From a virus, in IMG/VR virus record IMGVR_UViG_3300030328_002043, positions 1-27,270 of that record: DNA of 27,270 nt; one strand, given 5' to 3'. This document shows positions 1-7,753 of this stretch, in pieces. Positions within the stretch are counted from its first letter, which is position 1, and each line of letters begins with the position of its first letter. Under the pieces are notes generated by a model. The model was given only the letters and a program-made list of their open reading frames with translations. It had not been told where the DNA came from and did no database searches. Made by a program: the position numbers and the translations under genes.

Positions 1-1187
1 CTCTTATAACATTGTCGAACTAAATATGCAGCCTGTTCTACGTTTTTTGCAGTAACAATGAACCTTTTATCTTTATCATTAATACTTGGGGCTTCAGCCA
101 CCGCACATAATACTGCTAGTTTTTGTATGTGTTTTAGTATTCTGTTAATGAAGGTTTCAACCGCAGTAAAAACCTCTGGTCTGCTATGTTCAATATACTG
201 TTCCATTAGAATACATTCTCTTAACAGAGCGTCTTTTGCTCTTGGTGATATTCTAATCACTTTCATAGGGTCTTGACCCACATCATCATATCGTTCTTTA
301 ACTGCATCGTATATTTTGGCTAGAGCAGTAGCATACTTTAATTTGGGTGCTTCTCTTTCTGTTATAGTACCAAAATCACTAATTAGTTGCCTTCTCATAT
401 TCTTCTGTATATCTTGAGGAACTTCCCAGATAAATGTCAAAAGTCTTTGCAGTACACCTTTTTCAGTAATAACTGAAGTAAGTGTCTTTGGTATATATGA
501 TGTAGCATAAATAGACCTCTTACATTTACATTCAATAGGCTCATCACCCTTTTTTAACTTCTTAGATATAATCCAAGTTTCTCCATGAAGTGTATTCATA
601 AACGTGTTAAGATATACAATCGCATTTTCTTTGTGTTGAGATTGCTTGAATATACCAGAATACTCAAACTCATCCCATACCGCTAAACCTTCTCCATCTA
701 ACTGTCCTGGTACTTGTACCACAACATCAACAGTTCTTGTTCTACCATCTTCATCTTCTACTTCTTCCTTCTGTTCTTCAAAAGAACCAATCAATGCCGC
801 ATCGGTATAATCGGTTATGTCGAACAGGTCAAACTCAGTTCCGTGTTTTTCATTAACCAATCTAAACGCTTCTTTTACAATAGGCAGATACCAATTGGTT
901 AAGGTTGATTTACCTGTACCCGATGTTTGTAGCCATAGAAACTGCAATCTAGTATCGTCAATATTTGCTCCGCTAGGTATTGCTATCATGTCTTTAACTA
1001 ATTGTCCAACCATGCAAAAGAACGATAGCGTTGCAGGTGTGTAATTATAATTCGATGCTTTAACTGCATCTGCGGTATAACTGACCGCAACAGCAGGTAA
1101 TGTTACTTTAGTAACTTCTTCCTGCATACCATTATCTATAAAATTATAGTATAGTTCGTCTTCATCCATTATTCTTCTCATATTCAT
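1..1187 (-). CDS. DUF3987-like P-loop ATPase, putative replicative helicase (partial)
   Basis: The reading frame is open from ATG at 1187 to the left edge (at least 395 residues), so the C terminus is missing. A Walker A motif, SGTGKST, lies at residues 89-95 and a Walker B-like WDEFE at 171-175. After these come a conserved-looking block (LNTFMNTLHGETW) and a region with an arginine-rich LQRLLTF segment. This order resembles DUF3987-type ATPases found beside or fused to viral primases, so a replicative helicase role is inferred. The start overlaps the stop of the Hef-like nuclease in an ATGA junction, and the primase is one gene further upstream. Superfamily 3 or another AAA+ helicase remains possible. 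The ATPase call is firm; the family is moderate. Confidence 0.65.
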   Translation of the reverse strand, partial: MNMRRIMDEDELYYNFIDNGMQEEVTKVTLPAVAVSYTADAVKASNYNYTPATLSFFCMVGQLVKDMIAIPSGANIDDTRLQFLWLQTSGTGKSTLTNWYLPIVKEAFRLVNEKHGTEFDLFDITDYTDAALIGSFEEQKEEVEDEDGRTRTVDVVVQVPGQLDGEGLAVWDEFEYSGIFKQSQHKENAIVYLNTFMNTLHGETWIISKKLKKGDEPIECKCKRSIYATSYIPKTLTSVITEKGVLQRLLTFIWEVPQDIQKNMRRQLISDFGTITEREAPKLKYATALAKIYDAVKERYDDVGQDPMKVIRISPRAKDALLRECILMEQYIEHSRPEVFTAVETFINRILKHIQKLAVLCAVAEAPSINDKDKRFIVTAKNVEQAAYLVRQCYK

Positions 1188-1861
1188 ATTATCACTTTAT
1201 CCTCACTATTTAGTACATCTAAGATGCGTTCTGCTGTTTTTATTCCTATTCCTTCTATTTTTGTTATTTCTTCTATTTCTGCTTCGCCTATTTCCATTAG
1301 TGAACCAAACTCATCAATTAATTGTTGAGCCTTCATCTCACTTATTCCTTTAATTGTTGCCAACAAGTTTAATCTCAAATCATCTGTTGTTATTCTTTTT
1401 AGCAAACTTGGTTTAATTACTGTTCTATTAATTGGTCTCATCTTACAAATAGTAGTCATTATTCTTGCTGCTTTACGTGGCCCTTCTACCCAGAATACCT
1501 TTACATCAGTATCTAAACTAATTTTACCAATAGCCCCATAGAACTTATTAGCAATTAATTGTTCAGTCATATTAATATTAACATACTTTGGGTAATTCAT
1601 TGCTTCGTGTAATGAACCATGTATAATTAAGAAACAATGTTCGTAATGCCTATCCATATTATCTAGTTGATTCCATAATCTTTTATTAATTACAGACTGT
1701 AAAAAATCAACAGTTGATTTAGCCTCAAAACAAACATCTTGAAAAACATAATCTCCTATTTCTAACCATTGTTTTTCTGTCATTAGATTAAGTTTAATCG
1801 CTTCATCTCTTACAGCACTATACAATACTGAGTTTTCTCTACTATCAATTATCAATTTCAT
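1184..1861 (-). CDS. XPF/Hef-type structure-specific nuclease
   Basis: A 225-residue protein with an ERCC4-type nuclease fold followed by tandem helix-hairpin-helix motifs. Visible catalytic elements are DSRE at residues 6-9, GDY at 36-38 and EAK at 46-48. The family motif is normally ERKxxxD, so the Arg is replaced by Ala here. The C-terminal part has two HhH units (LATIKGISEMKAQQLI and ITKIEGIGIKTAERIL), which bind branched DNA in the family. There is no helicase domain, so it matches the nuclease half of archaeal Hef. Such enzymes cut forks and flaps during replication restart or recombination. Its first 17 nt overlap the end of the primase gene. Confidence 0.9.
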   Translation of the reverse strand: MKLIIDSRENSVLYSAVRDEAIKLNLMTEKQWLEIGDYVFQDVCFEAKSTVDFLQSVINKRLWNQLDNMDRHYEHCFLIIHGSLHEAMNYPKYVNINMTEQLIANKFYGAIGKISLDTDVKVFWVEGPRKAARIMTTICKMRPINRTVIKPSLLKRITTDDLRLNLLATIKGISEMKAQQLIDEFGSLMEIGEAEIEEITKIEGIGIKTAERILDVLNSEDKVII

Positions 1862-2852
1862 CTGGATACCTCCAACATTTACCTATGCAATAACCTTGAG
1901 GAACAAGTATAGATTTACAACTAGGTGCATGATATCCTTTTGATACCATCCATCTAACATTTTTGAGAGTTACGTTTTCATCCCAATCTAACCAAACACC
2001 ATCATGTGCCACAATTGATTTAATCTCATTCATTATGATTTGAATAATAGTCTCTTGTTTATCAGGAGTTACTTCCCTTTCACCTATTGCTAATATATCT
2101 CTATACCATTGTACAAGATATACTCTAGCGTAATGTCCTGGATTTTCTACCATGATTGAGTTATACAAACACGGTAATATAGGTAATTCACCAGGAGGTT
2201 TAGGTGCTACTACTTCTACATCAGAAGTTTTCATTGGTTTAACTTTGTCCCATATCATAGGTTTAGTACCATAGATAGTAGTAGAATGATTCCCTGTCTT
2301 TGCTTTGTCTAAGATAAAATCTAATCCTTTAGTTACATCTTGAATAGTCAAAGGAATACAGAAATAAAGCCCTTCACTACTAAGATTGACAGTATTAGGA
2401 ATACGCCTAAGCCTATTGGTTTGTACGCCCGTTCTATCCAACGTAGGACAGTCAGTTGCCAATCTGGAAAAACTACTCTGGATGCTTCTGATATCATTTA
2501 CGATGTTCCCCATTACTATCATATGAAACCCCTTTCCGCTAAAGTACATTTTAAAGACAATTTCTTCGTCTAATAAAATATTAATAACGTGTTTAAAGTC
2601 ATTCCATGCTGATGTTAACGGTTCACCGTGAGCATCAAAATCTAAAAACATTCTGTCTTTAATGCAAGTAGAGTCAACCTTTGCTGTTTCAGCATATTCT
2701 TCAAAATCATATACTGTTGTATAGCAATTCATCTTACCATTGAATGAGTTAACCCAAACAAGAAACTCTTGTTTATTCCTCACTATCACTCGCTTCATTT
2801 GTGGAGCGTCCTTTAGATGACTGCCCGCCCAAACTTCTCTCGGAAACTTCAT
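1845..2852 (-). CDS. Archaeo-eukaryotic primase, PriS-PriL fusion
   Basis: A 335-residue protein that appears to join the catalytic and Fe-S parts of archaeal primase. The PriS-like part has the metal-binding DFD at residues 71-73, the SGKGFH motif and an RRIPNTVN segment typical of AEP primases. The C-terminal part has four cysteines at 228, 312, 322 and 326 in PriL-CTD-like contexts (LPCLY, APSCK, GYCIGKC), consistent with a 4Fe-4S cluster. It would make RNA/DNA primers for the viral PolB. The start at 2852 has a GAGGT ribosome-binding sequence about 8 nt upstream and overlaps the previous gene by 80 nt. A later Met at residue 19 is the alternative start. AEP assignment is firm; the PriL fusion is probable. 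Confidence 0.88.
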   Translation of the reverse strand: MKFPREVWAGSHLKDAPQMKRVIVRNKQEFLVWVNSFNGKMNCYTTVYDFEEYAETAKVDSTCIKDRMFLDFDAHGEPLTSAWNDFKHVINILLDEEIVFKMYFSGKGFHMIVMGNIVNDIRSIQSSFSRLATDCPTLDRTGVQTNRLRRIPNTVNLSSEGLYFCIPLTIQDVTKGLDFILDKAKTGNHSTTIYGTKPMIWDKVKPMKTSDVEVVAPKPPGELPILPCLYNSIMVENPGHYARVYLVQWYRDILAIGEREVTPDKQETIIQIIMNEIKSIVAHDGVWLDWDENVTLKNVRWMVSKGYHAPSCKSILVPQGYCIGKCWRYPDEIDN

Positions 2853-3147
2853 TTTTATCTACCTCATTTTTATTAAAAACTATTTTTGCTGATGATAATT
2901 CATCTTTAACAACATCAGCAACCATTACTCTTAGTTCTGCCATTATCGTTTTTGTGTATAATTCACCAAAGAACGTCATTTCTTCAGCAAAAACTTCTAC
3001 ATCCCATACTAATTTTAATTTATCTTTTGTAGGGATTCTATCATAGACAGTTTGAGTTAACGATTCAACTGTCTTTGATACATTTGCTATTTCTGTAAAT
3101 GTCCAAACTCTTGTATTTAATTCATCTCTTACTATTTTTTCTATCAT
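2773..3147 (-). CDS. Unknown protein between Fe-S nuclease and primase
   Basis: About 124 residues from the ATG at 3147, chosen because it makes an ATGA overlap with the nuclease stop; an ATG 6 nt earlier is also in frame. The N-terminal two thirds look helical and mixed in charge. The last 30 residues are a low-complexity Lys/Glu/Ser/Asn tail ending in Asp-Ser-Glu-Glu. This tail is the part that overlaps the primase gene by 80 nt in another frame, so its composition may be constrained by that overlap. I recognise no family. Its place between a recombination nuclease and the primase suggests a replication accessory role, which is only inference. Confidence 0.7.
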   Translation of the reverse strand: MIEKIVRDELNTRVWTFTEIANVSKTVESLTQTVYDRIPTKDKLKLVWDVEVFAEEMTFFGELYTKTIMAELRVMVADVVKDELSSAKIVFNKNEVDKNEVSERSLGGQSSKGRSTNEASDSEE

Positions 3148-4022
3148 AACCATTCACTCTCCTGTGCAGCAGGACATATACTGTAATAACTACAATGTTG
3201 ACATGTTCTGTAAAAATACTTTGCTTCAAAGTCCTTTCTTTCGTAAGCATATATCATTTTACATATACCATTCATTACAGCATTATAACTACTTTTCTTT
3301 ACTGATTCTACATGTATGTAATTTGATGCAGGATAATACCAACCCCAATTAGTAATAGGTATATTACTATCAATATTAGCATTGGCTAAACTTTCATTAG
3401 TAGCATTTTCTATTAAAATCTTATAGAACGCCATCTCTTTTCTCATCATAGTTGTTTTGTAGTCTTTCCATGCACCAGTCTTCAACTCAAGTGGTATATA
3501 TTTATCATCTTGAATAAACATTCTATCTACTATTCCTTGAAGATGTACGGTATAATCCCTTTCTAAAACGAACTTGGGGTTAAAGGCATGAGGTATGGTT
3601 ATCTCAGCATCTAACATTGATTCATTTACAACAGGCAGATACTCATCTAGTTTATCCTCTTCCTTAGATTGAAGAAATCTATCTGCTTCAAAGGTTGAAA
3701 TAATCTTATACATGTCATTATATCCATCTATCGGATGTAGGCTTAAATTATATTCTACCAATTCATCATAAGATAGATTTTCTGCTTTCTTTACATCAAA
3801 CTCGTTAAAGAAATCTTCTCTGCTATTATGTACTGCTGTACCTTTTGCCATAGCCTCAGTTGATGCTTGAGGCAACCTATGAATATAGTTATACTCATAT
3901 TTCTTAGGACACCATTGAAATGTACCGAAAGAAGATTTCGTTATCTTTAGTATAGGTTCGTTCATATCGTTATAGTTTTCTGGATACCATTTGTAGGTAT
4001 ACTCTCTTAATTCATCTGTCAT
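3144..4022 (-). CDS. PD-(D/E)XK nuclease with Fe-S cluster (Cas4/AddB/RecB-like)
   Basis: About 292 residues from ATG 4022, which is preceded by GGTGG; an in-frame ATG at 4037 lacks such a site. The nuclease core shows GIVDRMF followed by LELKTG, the D...ExK signature of RecB-type nucleases. One cysteine near the N terminus (Cys38, in WCPKKYEY) and three at the C terminus (Cys274, Cys277, Cys283; CxxC-x5-C) reproduce the 4Fe-4S pattern of Cas4 and AddB. The family resects DNA ends with 5'-3' or bidirectional exonuclease activity. No CRISPR array or cas1/cas2 is near, so a replication-recombination role is likelier than spacer acquisition. It directly follows the polymerase C-terminal gene. 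Confidence 0.85.
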   Translation of the reverse strand: MTDELREYTYKWYPENYNDMNEPILKITKSSFGTFQWCPKKYEYNYIHRLPQASTEAMAKGTAVHNSREDFFNEFDVKKAENLSYDELVEYNLSLHPIDGYNDMYKIISTFEADRFLQSKEEDKLDEYLPVVNESMLDAEITIPHAFNPKFVLERDYTVHLQGIVDRMFIQDDKYIPLELKTGAWKDYKTTMMRKEMAFYKILIENATNESLANANIDSNIPITNWGWYYPASNYIHVESVKKSSYNAVMNGICKMIYAYERKDFEAKYFYRTCQHCSYYSICPAAQESEWL

Positions 4023-4027
4023 TTTTA

Positions 4028-4933
4028 TTACCACCATTCATCTAAGTTTGTTTGATTTACATCTTTTCTAATTAAAGATAAATCCCATCCCATTGCATTG
4101 TAAATCGGTTCTGCTTTTTTAATTATAGAATCTGAATAATGTCTATAATCAGGGGTATGATTCGGCATAGCATCCTTTGTAGGGGCTGCTATGTAAGTAG
4201 GTCTTTTGTGTACTCCTGTTATTGGGTTAATGTATTTGGTTCTCATAGGGTCATCTTGTACTCTAACATAGAAGTATGAATCTTCAATTGGATTTTGGAA
4301 TGTTTGATTCCACCAAACTACTCCTTCAACTCCAGAACCAATAGTAGGTTGTTTACCTTCCATAGTTTTTAGGTTTAATTCTGAACCACATTTACCACAA
4401 AAGGATGTACTAAACTCTTTATGTCTTTCAAGAGCATCATTGATTGAATACTCTTTATTACAATCATTACATTTGTATTGAAATCTTTCAGGTCTAAATC
4501 TACTTCTGTTTGTGATTTCATCTGTTGATATATTACCATTCAATACTCTATTATATTCATCTTTAAGATATGCTGTGATGCTTTCTTCGCTCTCTCTATT
4601 AACCCAACGATTTAGAACTTCTAACTGTATGGTCTTTGCTAATGTAGTAACAGCCACTCTCTTAGCAGAAAAGCCTGTCATAACAAACTCATGTTCATCT
4701 AACCATTTACCGTCTTTCCAAGAAATCAAACCTGCATTTCTATTCTTAGTACAACCAACACCTAGAGTTTCATAATACTTTTCAAACTCTAAAGTTACAG
4801 GGTGTTCATCTAATTCAAGAAGATTAGGAAACATACTTCTAACATGATTGTTAAGTAATGCTAATGTTTCTTCTGCTCTTTCCATTGGCATCTGAACGTA
4901 AATAGAATCTGTGTGTCCATAAACTACTCTCAT
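4028..4933 (-). CDS. Family B DNA polymerase, C-terminal subunit (motif C, thumb, PIP box)
   Basis: A 301-residue protein carrying the part of PolB missing from the gene at 5314-6978. It opens with polymerase motif C as YGHTDS (residues 5-10): the first Asp of the usual YxDTDS is His, the second is kept. A four-Cys zinc site (CNDC and CGKC) sits in the middle, in what should be the thumb region. The last eight residues, QTNLDEWW, fit a PCNA-interacting peptide (QxxLxx-aromatic-aromatic), as in archaeal PolB enzymes, and the virus encodes its own PCNA. The start overlaps the upstream stop as ATGA. It should assemble with the large fragment to form an active enzyme, as known for split PolB in Methanothermobacter. 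Confidence 0.93.
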   Translation of the reverse strand: MRVVYGHTDSIYVQMPMERAEETLALLNNHVRSMFPNLLELDEHPVTLEFEKYYETLGVGCTKNRNAGLISWKDGKWLDEHEFVMTGFSAKRVAVTTLAKTIQLEVLNRWVNRESEESITAYLKDEYNRVLNGNISTDEITNRSRFRPERFQYKCNDCNKEYSINDALERHKEFSTSFCGKCGSELNLKTMEGKQPTIGSGVEGVVWWNQTFQNPIEDSYFYVRVQDDPMRTKYINPITGVHKRPTYIAAPTKDAMPNHTPDYRHYSDSIIKKAEPIYNAMGWDLSLIRKDVNQTNLDEWW

Positions 4934-5145
4934 ATTGAAAACTCCTTTACTTCTTTCTTAGTAAATAACTTAATTACTTTCTTCTTTTCATTCCATTTAG
5001 TTACAACCACAGAACCTTTTCTAGCACCATTTTCATAATGTGTTTCACCAACAACGGTAACAGGTATATATTGTTCTCTCCATACCATGTATCCAGAATG
5101 GCCTATATCATAATGAAAATCTTCTCTCCACTCCTTTATATTCAT
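4930..5145 (-). CDS. Unknown 71-residue protein between the polymerase halves
   Basis: Starts at ATG 5145, which forms an ATGA overlap with the preceding micro-gene and has AGGTGGAG just upstream. A GTG three codons earlier is less likely. The sequence is rich in Trp, Tyr and His at the N terminus, then alternates charged and beta-branched residues (GSVVVTKW, KKVIKLFT), suggesting a small beta-rich fold. No family is recognised. Its stop overlaps the start of the polymerase C-terminal gene, so the two are translationally coupled. That coupling suggests a protein made in step with the polymerase, possibly an assembly or accessory subunit. Confidence 0.75.
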   Translation of the reverse strand: MNIKEWREDFHYDIGHSGYMVWREQYIPVTVVGETHYENGARKGSVVVTKWNEKKKVIKLFTKKEVKEFSI

Positions 5146-5234
5146 TTTCTCCACCTACTACTATTGAATCTACCAATTACAGTAGATATTTTACCTATTA
5201 AATAGATAGCGTATATTGCTATTCTTCGCCTCAT
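5142..5234 (-). CDS. 30-residue basic hydrophobic micro-protein
   Basis: A short frame joined by ATGA overlaps at both ends: its ATG shares bases with the stop of the 28-residue zinc protein, and its TGA shares bases with the next start. The product begins MRRR, has a hydrophobic stretch (IAIYAIYLIGKI) and ends basic (SSRWRK). It could insert in a membrane or simply be a coupling frame that carries ribosomes between genes. The exact double overlap is the main evidence that it is translated; no homology is recognised. Confidence 0.5.
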   Translation of the reverse strand: MRRRIAIYAIYLIGKISTVIGRFNSSRWRK

Positions 5235-5317
5235 TTACAATCACCACACTTATATCTTCTATCTAAGCCAAATGGATGTATTTTACCACACCATCTACAT
5301 TGTCTTCTATTTCTCAT
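5231..5317 (-). CDS. 28-residue zinc-ribbon micro-protein
   Basis: ATG 5317 overlaps the stop of the polymerase N-terminal gene as ATGA, and its own stop overlaps the next micro-gene in the same way. The product has four cysteines as CRWC and CGDC separated by 15 residues, the pattern of a minimal zinc ribbon, with a basic N terminus (MRNRRQ). Such a peptide could bind nucleic acid or a protein partner. It lies exactly where PolB motif C would otherwise continue. The paired CxxC motifs in a frame this short argue for a real product. Confidence 0.65.
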   Translation of the reverse strand: MRNRRQCRWCGKIHPFGLDRRYKCGDCK

Positions 5318-6978
5318 TGTAATTCCCTCACTTTAAATGCAGCATATCTAATTGCTTCTCTAGCACTAGCAGTAATACTTGCAGCAATATCTACATCAGC
5401 CCAACCAAATCCTTGATATGCTGTAATACCATAGAATGAAGCCATCAGTCGTTTAACTGCCAATTGATTACTATTCCATTTAATTTGTTCATCTTTAGTT
5501 TCTGCTTGTCGCATCTTTGCTTTATATTCATCTCTTAGTTCTTTAAGTTCCAAAACTGCTTTCGGTAATAAACCAAGTTTATCTGTTTTGAAATAACGCA
5601 TATCTTCTTTTGTAACATCACTGAAATCTCTTGGTGTTAATATATTAACAGCAAACTCTGTTGGTTCATTCGATTTAGTTTCCCAAGAAATATTTCTTGC
5701 TATCATCATTGATGGATACAGTTGTGCAAAATCAAATGCGGCAACTCCAATATGAAGTCCGTTTGTTCCTTCTGATAATGGGTCGTAAATCATTGCTCCT
5801 TCATAATTCACACGCTCACCTTTTTCTCCCGTAGGGGCTTTCCACCATGCGTTACGCATAAAGTATATCCCGCCCATATTACTTGCGTAGAAACACGCTT
5901 CAAAGGGTGCTTTTAGCAATCTTTGTAGGGCAATCACAGATTCAGAAGTATTCATTCTGTCATCTATCTGAACTAGCAATTCTACATCCACCTTAGCATA
6001 GTCAAGATATCTTTGAGTATCTTCTAACCATCCTCTTTGAAAGAAATCATTCTTGTCTGGGAACTTTTCACTAACTAATTTCTTAGTACCTAGAACTAAT
6101 TCTGAAACATAATCCAATGCTAGTGAAGGTAATTGACCTCGTTGAGAATCATTCCATTGTCTTTCAAAGGCTAAGTCCAAATTAAGAACTAATCTTCCAC
6201 GAATAGGTTGTTCTATTGGAGAATACTTCTCCACAACTTTTGATAGTTTAATTCCTTCACCTGATTTAAAATATACTCCTTTAACATCTTGATGTGGAGA
6301 TATACAACGTGGGTCAATATGATTTGCGTTTAGTCTTTCTAGTAACTTAGGTAAATCGAACTTAGAACCGAACCATGAAATTAACATATCAGGGTCTTTA
6401 TTCATAATATCATCAACAAATGCAGATAACATAGAATGTTCATTTTTGAAATATTCTAGATGTCCTTCAACAACTCGAACTTCGTTTGATGGAGTCCACC
6501 ATAATACATTACATACACCTTCATAACTATCATAATATGAAATACAAGTAATTGCACCATCATGTTCTCCACCCTGTTGCCATTCTAAATCCCAATAAAA
6601 CTTCCTAAGATTATATTCTGGCATGTCATGTATATTATCAATAGCATATCTGTACGAATATGCTACATCTGCCTCATAGGTTTTATCAAATAGATTCTTT
6701 AATGTTTTACCATAGAAAGGTTTGGGAGGAGACCATGTAACTTTAGTCAACTTTTTGTTTTCCAAAGAAACATAGTCCCCTTCGCTATAACTCACATCAA
6801 TAGTAAAACTACTACCGTGTTCTTTAACAGTCATCTTCTTGATTTTATTAGCACTTTGCTCAACAAAGAAGTAAGGTGGTGCTTCATCATAAGACACTTC
6901 CTTCTCCATTCTATTATTATTCTCATCTCGCCATCTAAGGCTAATTAAATTATTTTTATCTACTGTGCTTATTATCAT
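5314..6978 (-). CDS. Family B DNA polymerase, N-terminal subunit (exonuclease, palm, fingers)
   Basis: About 554 residues from ATG 6978. The 3'-5' exonuclease is intact: Exo I DLE (130-132), Exo II KFD (206-208), Exo III YAKVD (327-331). Polymerase motif A is DFAQLYPS (416-423) and motif B is KRLMASFYG (509-517), where Ala replaces the usual Asn. The protein stops after the helix that precedes motif C (REAIRYAAFKVRELQ), and the next polymerase residues begin the gene at 4933, so nothing of the core is lost. No intein splice motif is seen at the break. It follows PCNA with a one-base gap. A GTG at 6987 is a weaker alternative start. It acts as the viral replicative polymerase together with the downstream fragment. 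Confidence 0.95.
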   Translation of the reverse strand: MIISTVDKNNLISLRWRDENNNRMEKEVSYDEAPPYFFVEQSANKIKKMTVKEHGSSFTIDVSYSEGDYVSLENKKLTKVTWSPPKPFYGKTLKNLFDKTYEADVAYSYRYAIDNIHDMPEYNLRKFYWDLEWQQGGEHDGAITCISYYDSYEGVCNVLWWTPSNEVRVVEGHLEYFKNEHSMLSAFVDDIMNKDPDMLISWFGSKFDLPKLLERLNANHIDPRCISPHQDVKGVYFKSGEGIKLSKVVEKYSPIEQPIRGRLVLNLDLAFERQWNDSQRGQLPSLALDYVSELVLGTKKLVSEKFPDKNDFFQRGWLEDTQRYLDYAKVDVELLVQIDDRMNTSESVIALQRLLKAPFEACFYASNMGGIYFMRNAWWKAPTGEKGERVNYEGAMIYDPLSEGTNGLHIGVAAFDFAQLYPSMMIARNISWETKSNEPTEFAVNILTPRDFSDVTKEDMRYFKTDKLGLLPKAVLELKELRDEYKAKMRQAETKDEQIKWNSNQLAVKRLMASFYGITAYQGFGWADVDIAASITASAREAIRYAAFKVRELQ

Positions 6979-6979
6979 T

Positions 6980-7753
6980 TCAATCACTTCTAACGTATGG
7001 TGCTATCACCATCTTTCTATTATTACCAATTAACATAACAGGTAAATTGTTACCTGTTAATAATCGCATCTCATTGTTTGTACAAAACTTATCCAAAGGT
7101 GCAGAAAACGTAACGTTCGCTTCTGTATCATTAGATGTTAACAAAGACACTTCTACTTTACTAGTATCTGAACCACCACTACTTGATGACATTATTGTAA
7201 ACTCATTTGTTCCGCCTTCATTATCAATAGTATAGGTTGCTGTACCTGATAGAGTACAGAACTTAATTGCATCTTTCAAATCATTACCCATAAATGACAT
7301 ATGGCAAGGCAATAAAGTCTTACCAAATATAGCATCGCTACCAACTTCATAATTAAAAGACATAATCATAGTAATTAGATTCATGTTAGTATGTTCTAAC
7401 AGTCTTGGTAATTTAACTGTCTTAACTGACCCTTTAACTATTAATTCAGATTCTTTAATCTCTATGTTAAGATTATCACATTTAATGTTTTTAACATACT
7501 TCATTAATTTCTCTATATCAAATATAACCATTTCTTCTTTTAACGTAGGATTATACGCGATTGGTATCTTAACACTCAATGCTGTTTTATCGTTACCGTT
7601 TAGTAACTCTAACTCTTCACTTCTAATAACTGCTACGCAGGTATTACTGATAACATCAGTCTTAGAAGTAGTAGAGGACTTATATTTGCCTTTAAGCCAA
7701 ATTGCCTCTACTGCTTCTATAAATGATTTAGTGCTTACTTGTATTACATTCAT
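6980..7753 (-). CDS. PCNA-like DNA sliding clamp
   Basis: A 257-residue protein, close to the usual archaeal PCNA length. The C-terminal region (MRLLTGNNLPVMLIGNN then KMVIAPYVR) matches the closing strands of PCNA, where LAPR-type endings are typical, and FSAPLDKFC resembles the central part of the second domain. The start at 7753 is fixed by an ATGA overlap with the RecA-like gene and by GAGAGG upstream; the longer frame to 7789 is rejected. It should ring DNA and tether PolB, whose C-terminal subunit ends in a PIP-like peptide. The RFC small subunit at 10812 would load it. Sequence is divergent, but context supports the call. Confidence 0.85.
   Translation of the reverse strand: MNVIQVSTKSFIEAVEAIWLKGKYKSSTTSKTDVISNTCVAVIRSEELELLNGNDKTALSVKIPIAYNPTLKEEMVIFDIEKLMKYVKNIKCDNLNIEIKESELIVKGSVKTVKLPRLLEHTNMNLITMIMSFNYEVGSDAIFGKTLLPCHMSFMGNDLKDAIKFCTLSGTATYTIDNEGGTNEFTIMSSSSGGSDTSKVEVSLLTSNDTEANVTFSAPLDKFCTNNEMRLLTGNNLPVMLIGNNRKMVIAPYVRSD

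Noticed and set aside
58-1044. Open frames on the plus strand in the leftmost kilobase
   Set aside because: They are antisense to a longer minus-strand frame with clear Walker motifs and have no ribosome-binding sites or family features. The same applies to all other plus-strand frames in the window.
3144-4022. CRISPR-associated cas4
   Set aside because: The Fe-S nuclease motif fits Cas4, but no repeats, cas1 or cas2 are present, and the neighbours are replication genes.
4934-5313. Intein or intron remnant between the polymerase halves
   Set aside because: No splice-junction residues, homing-endonuclease motif or split-intein sequence is seen at either edge; the interval is filled by three coupled micro-genes.
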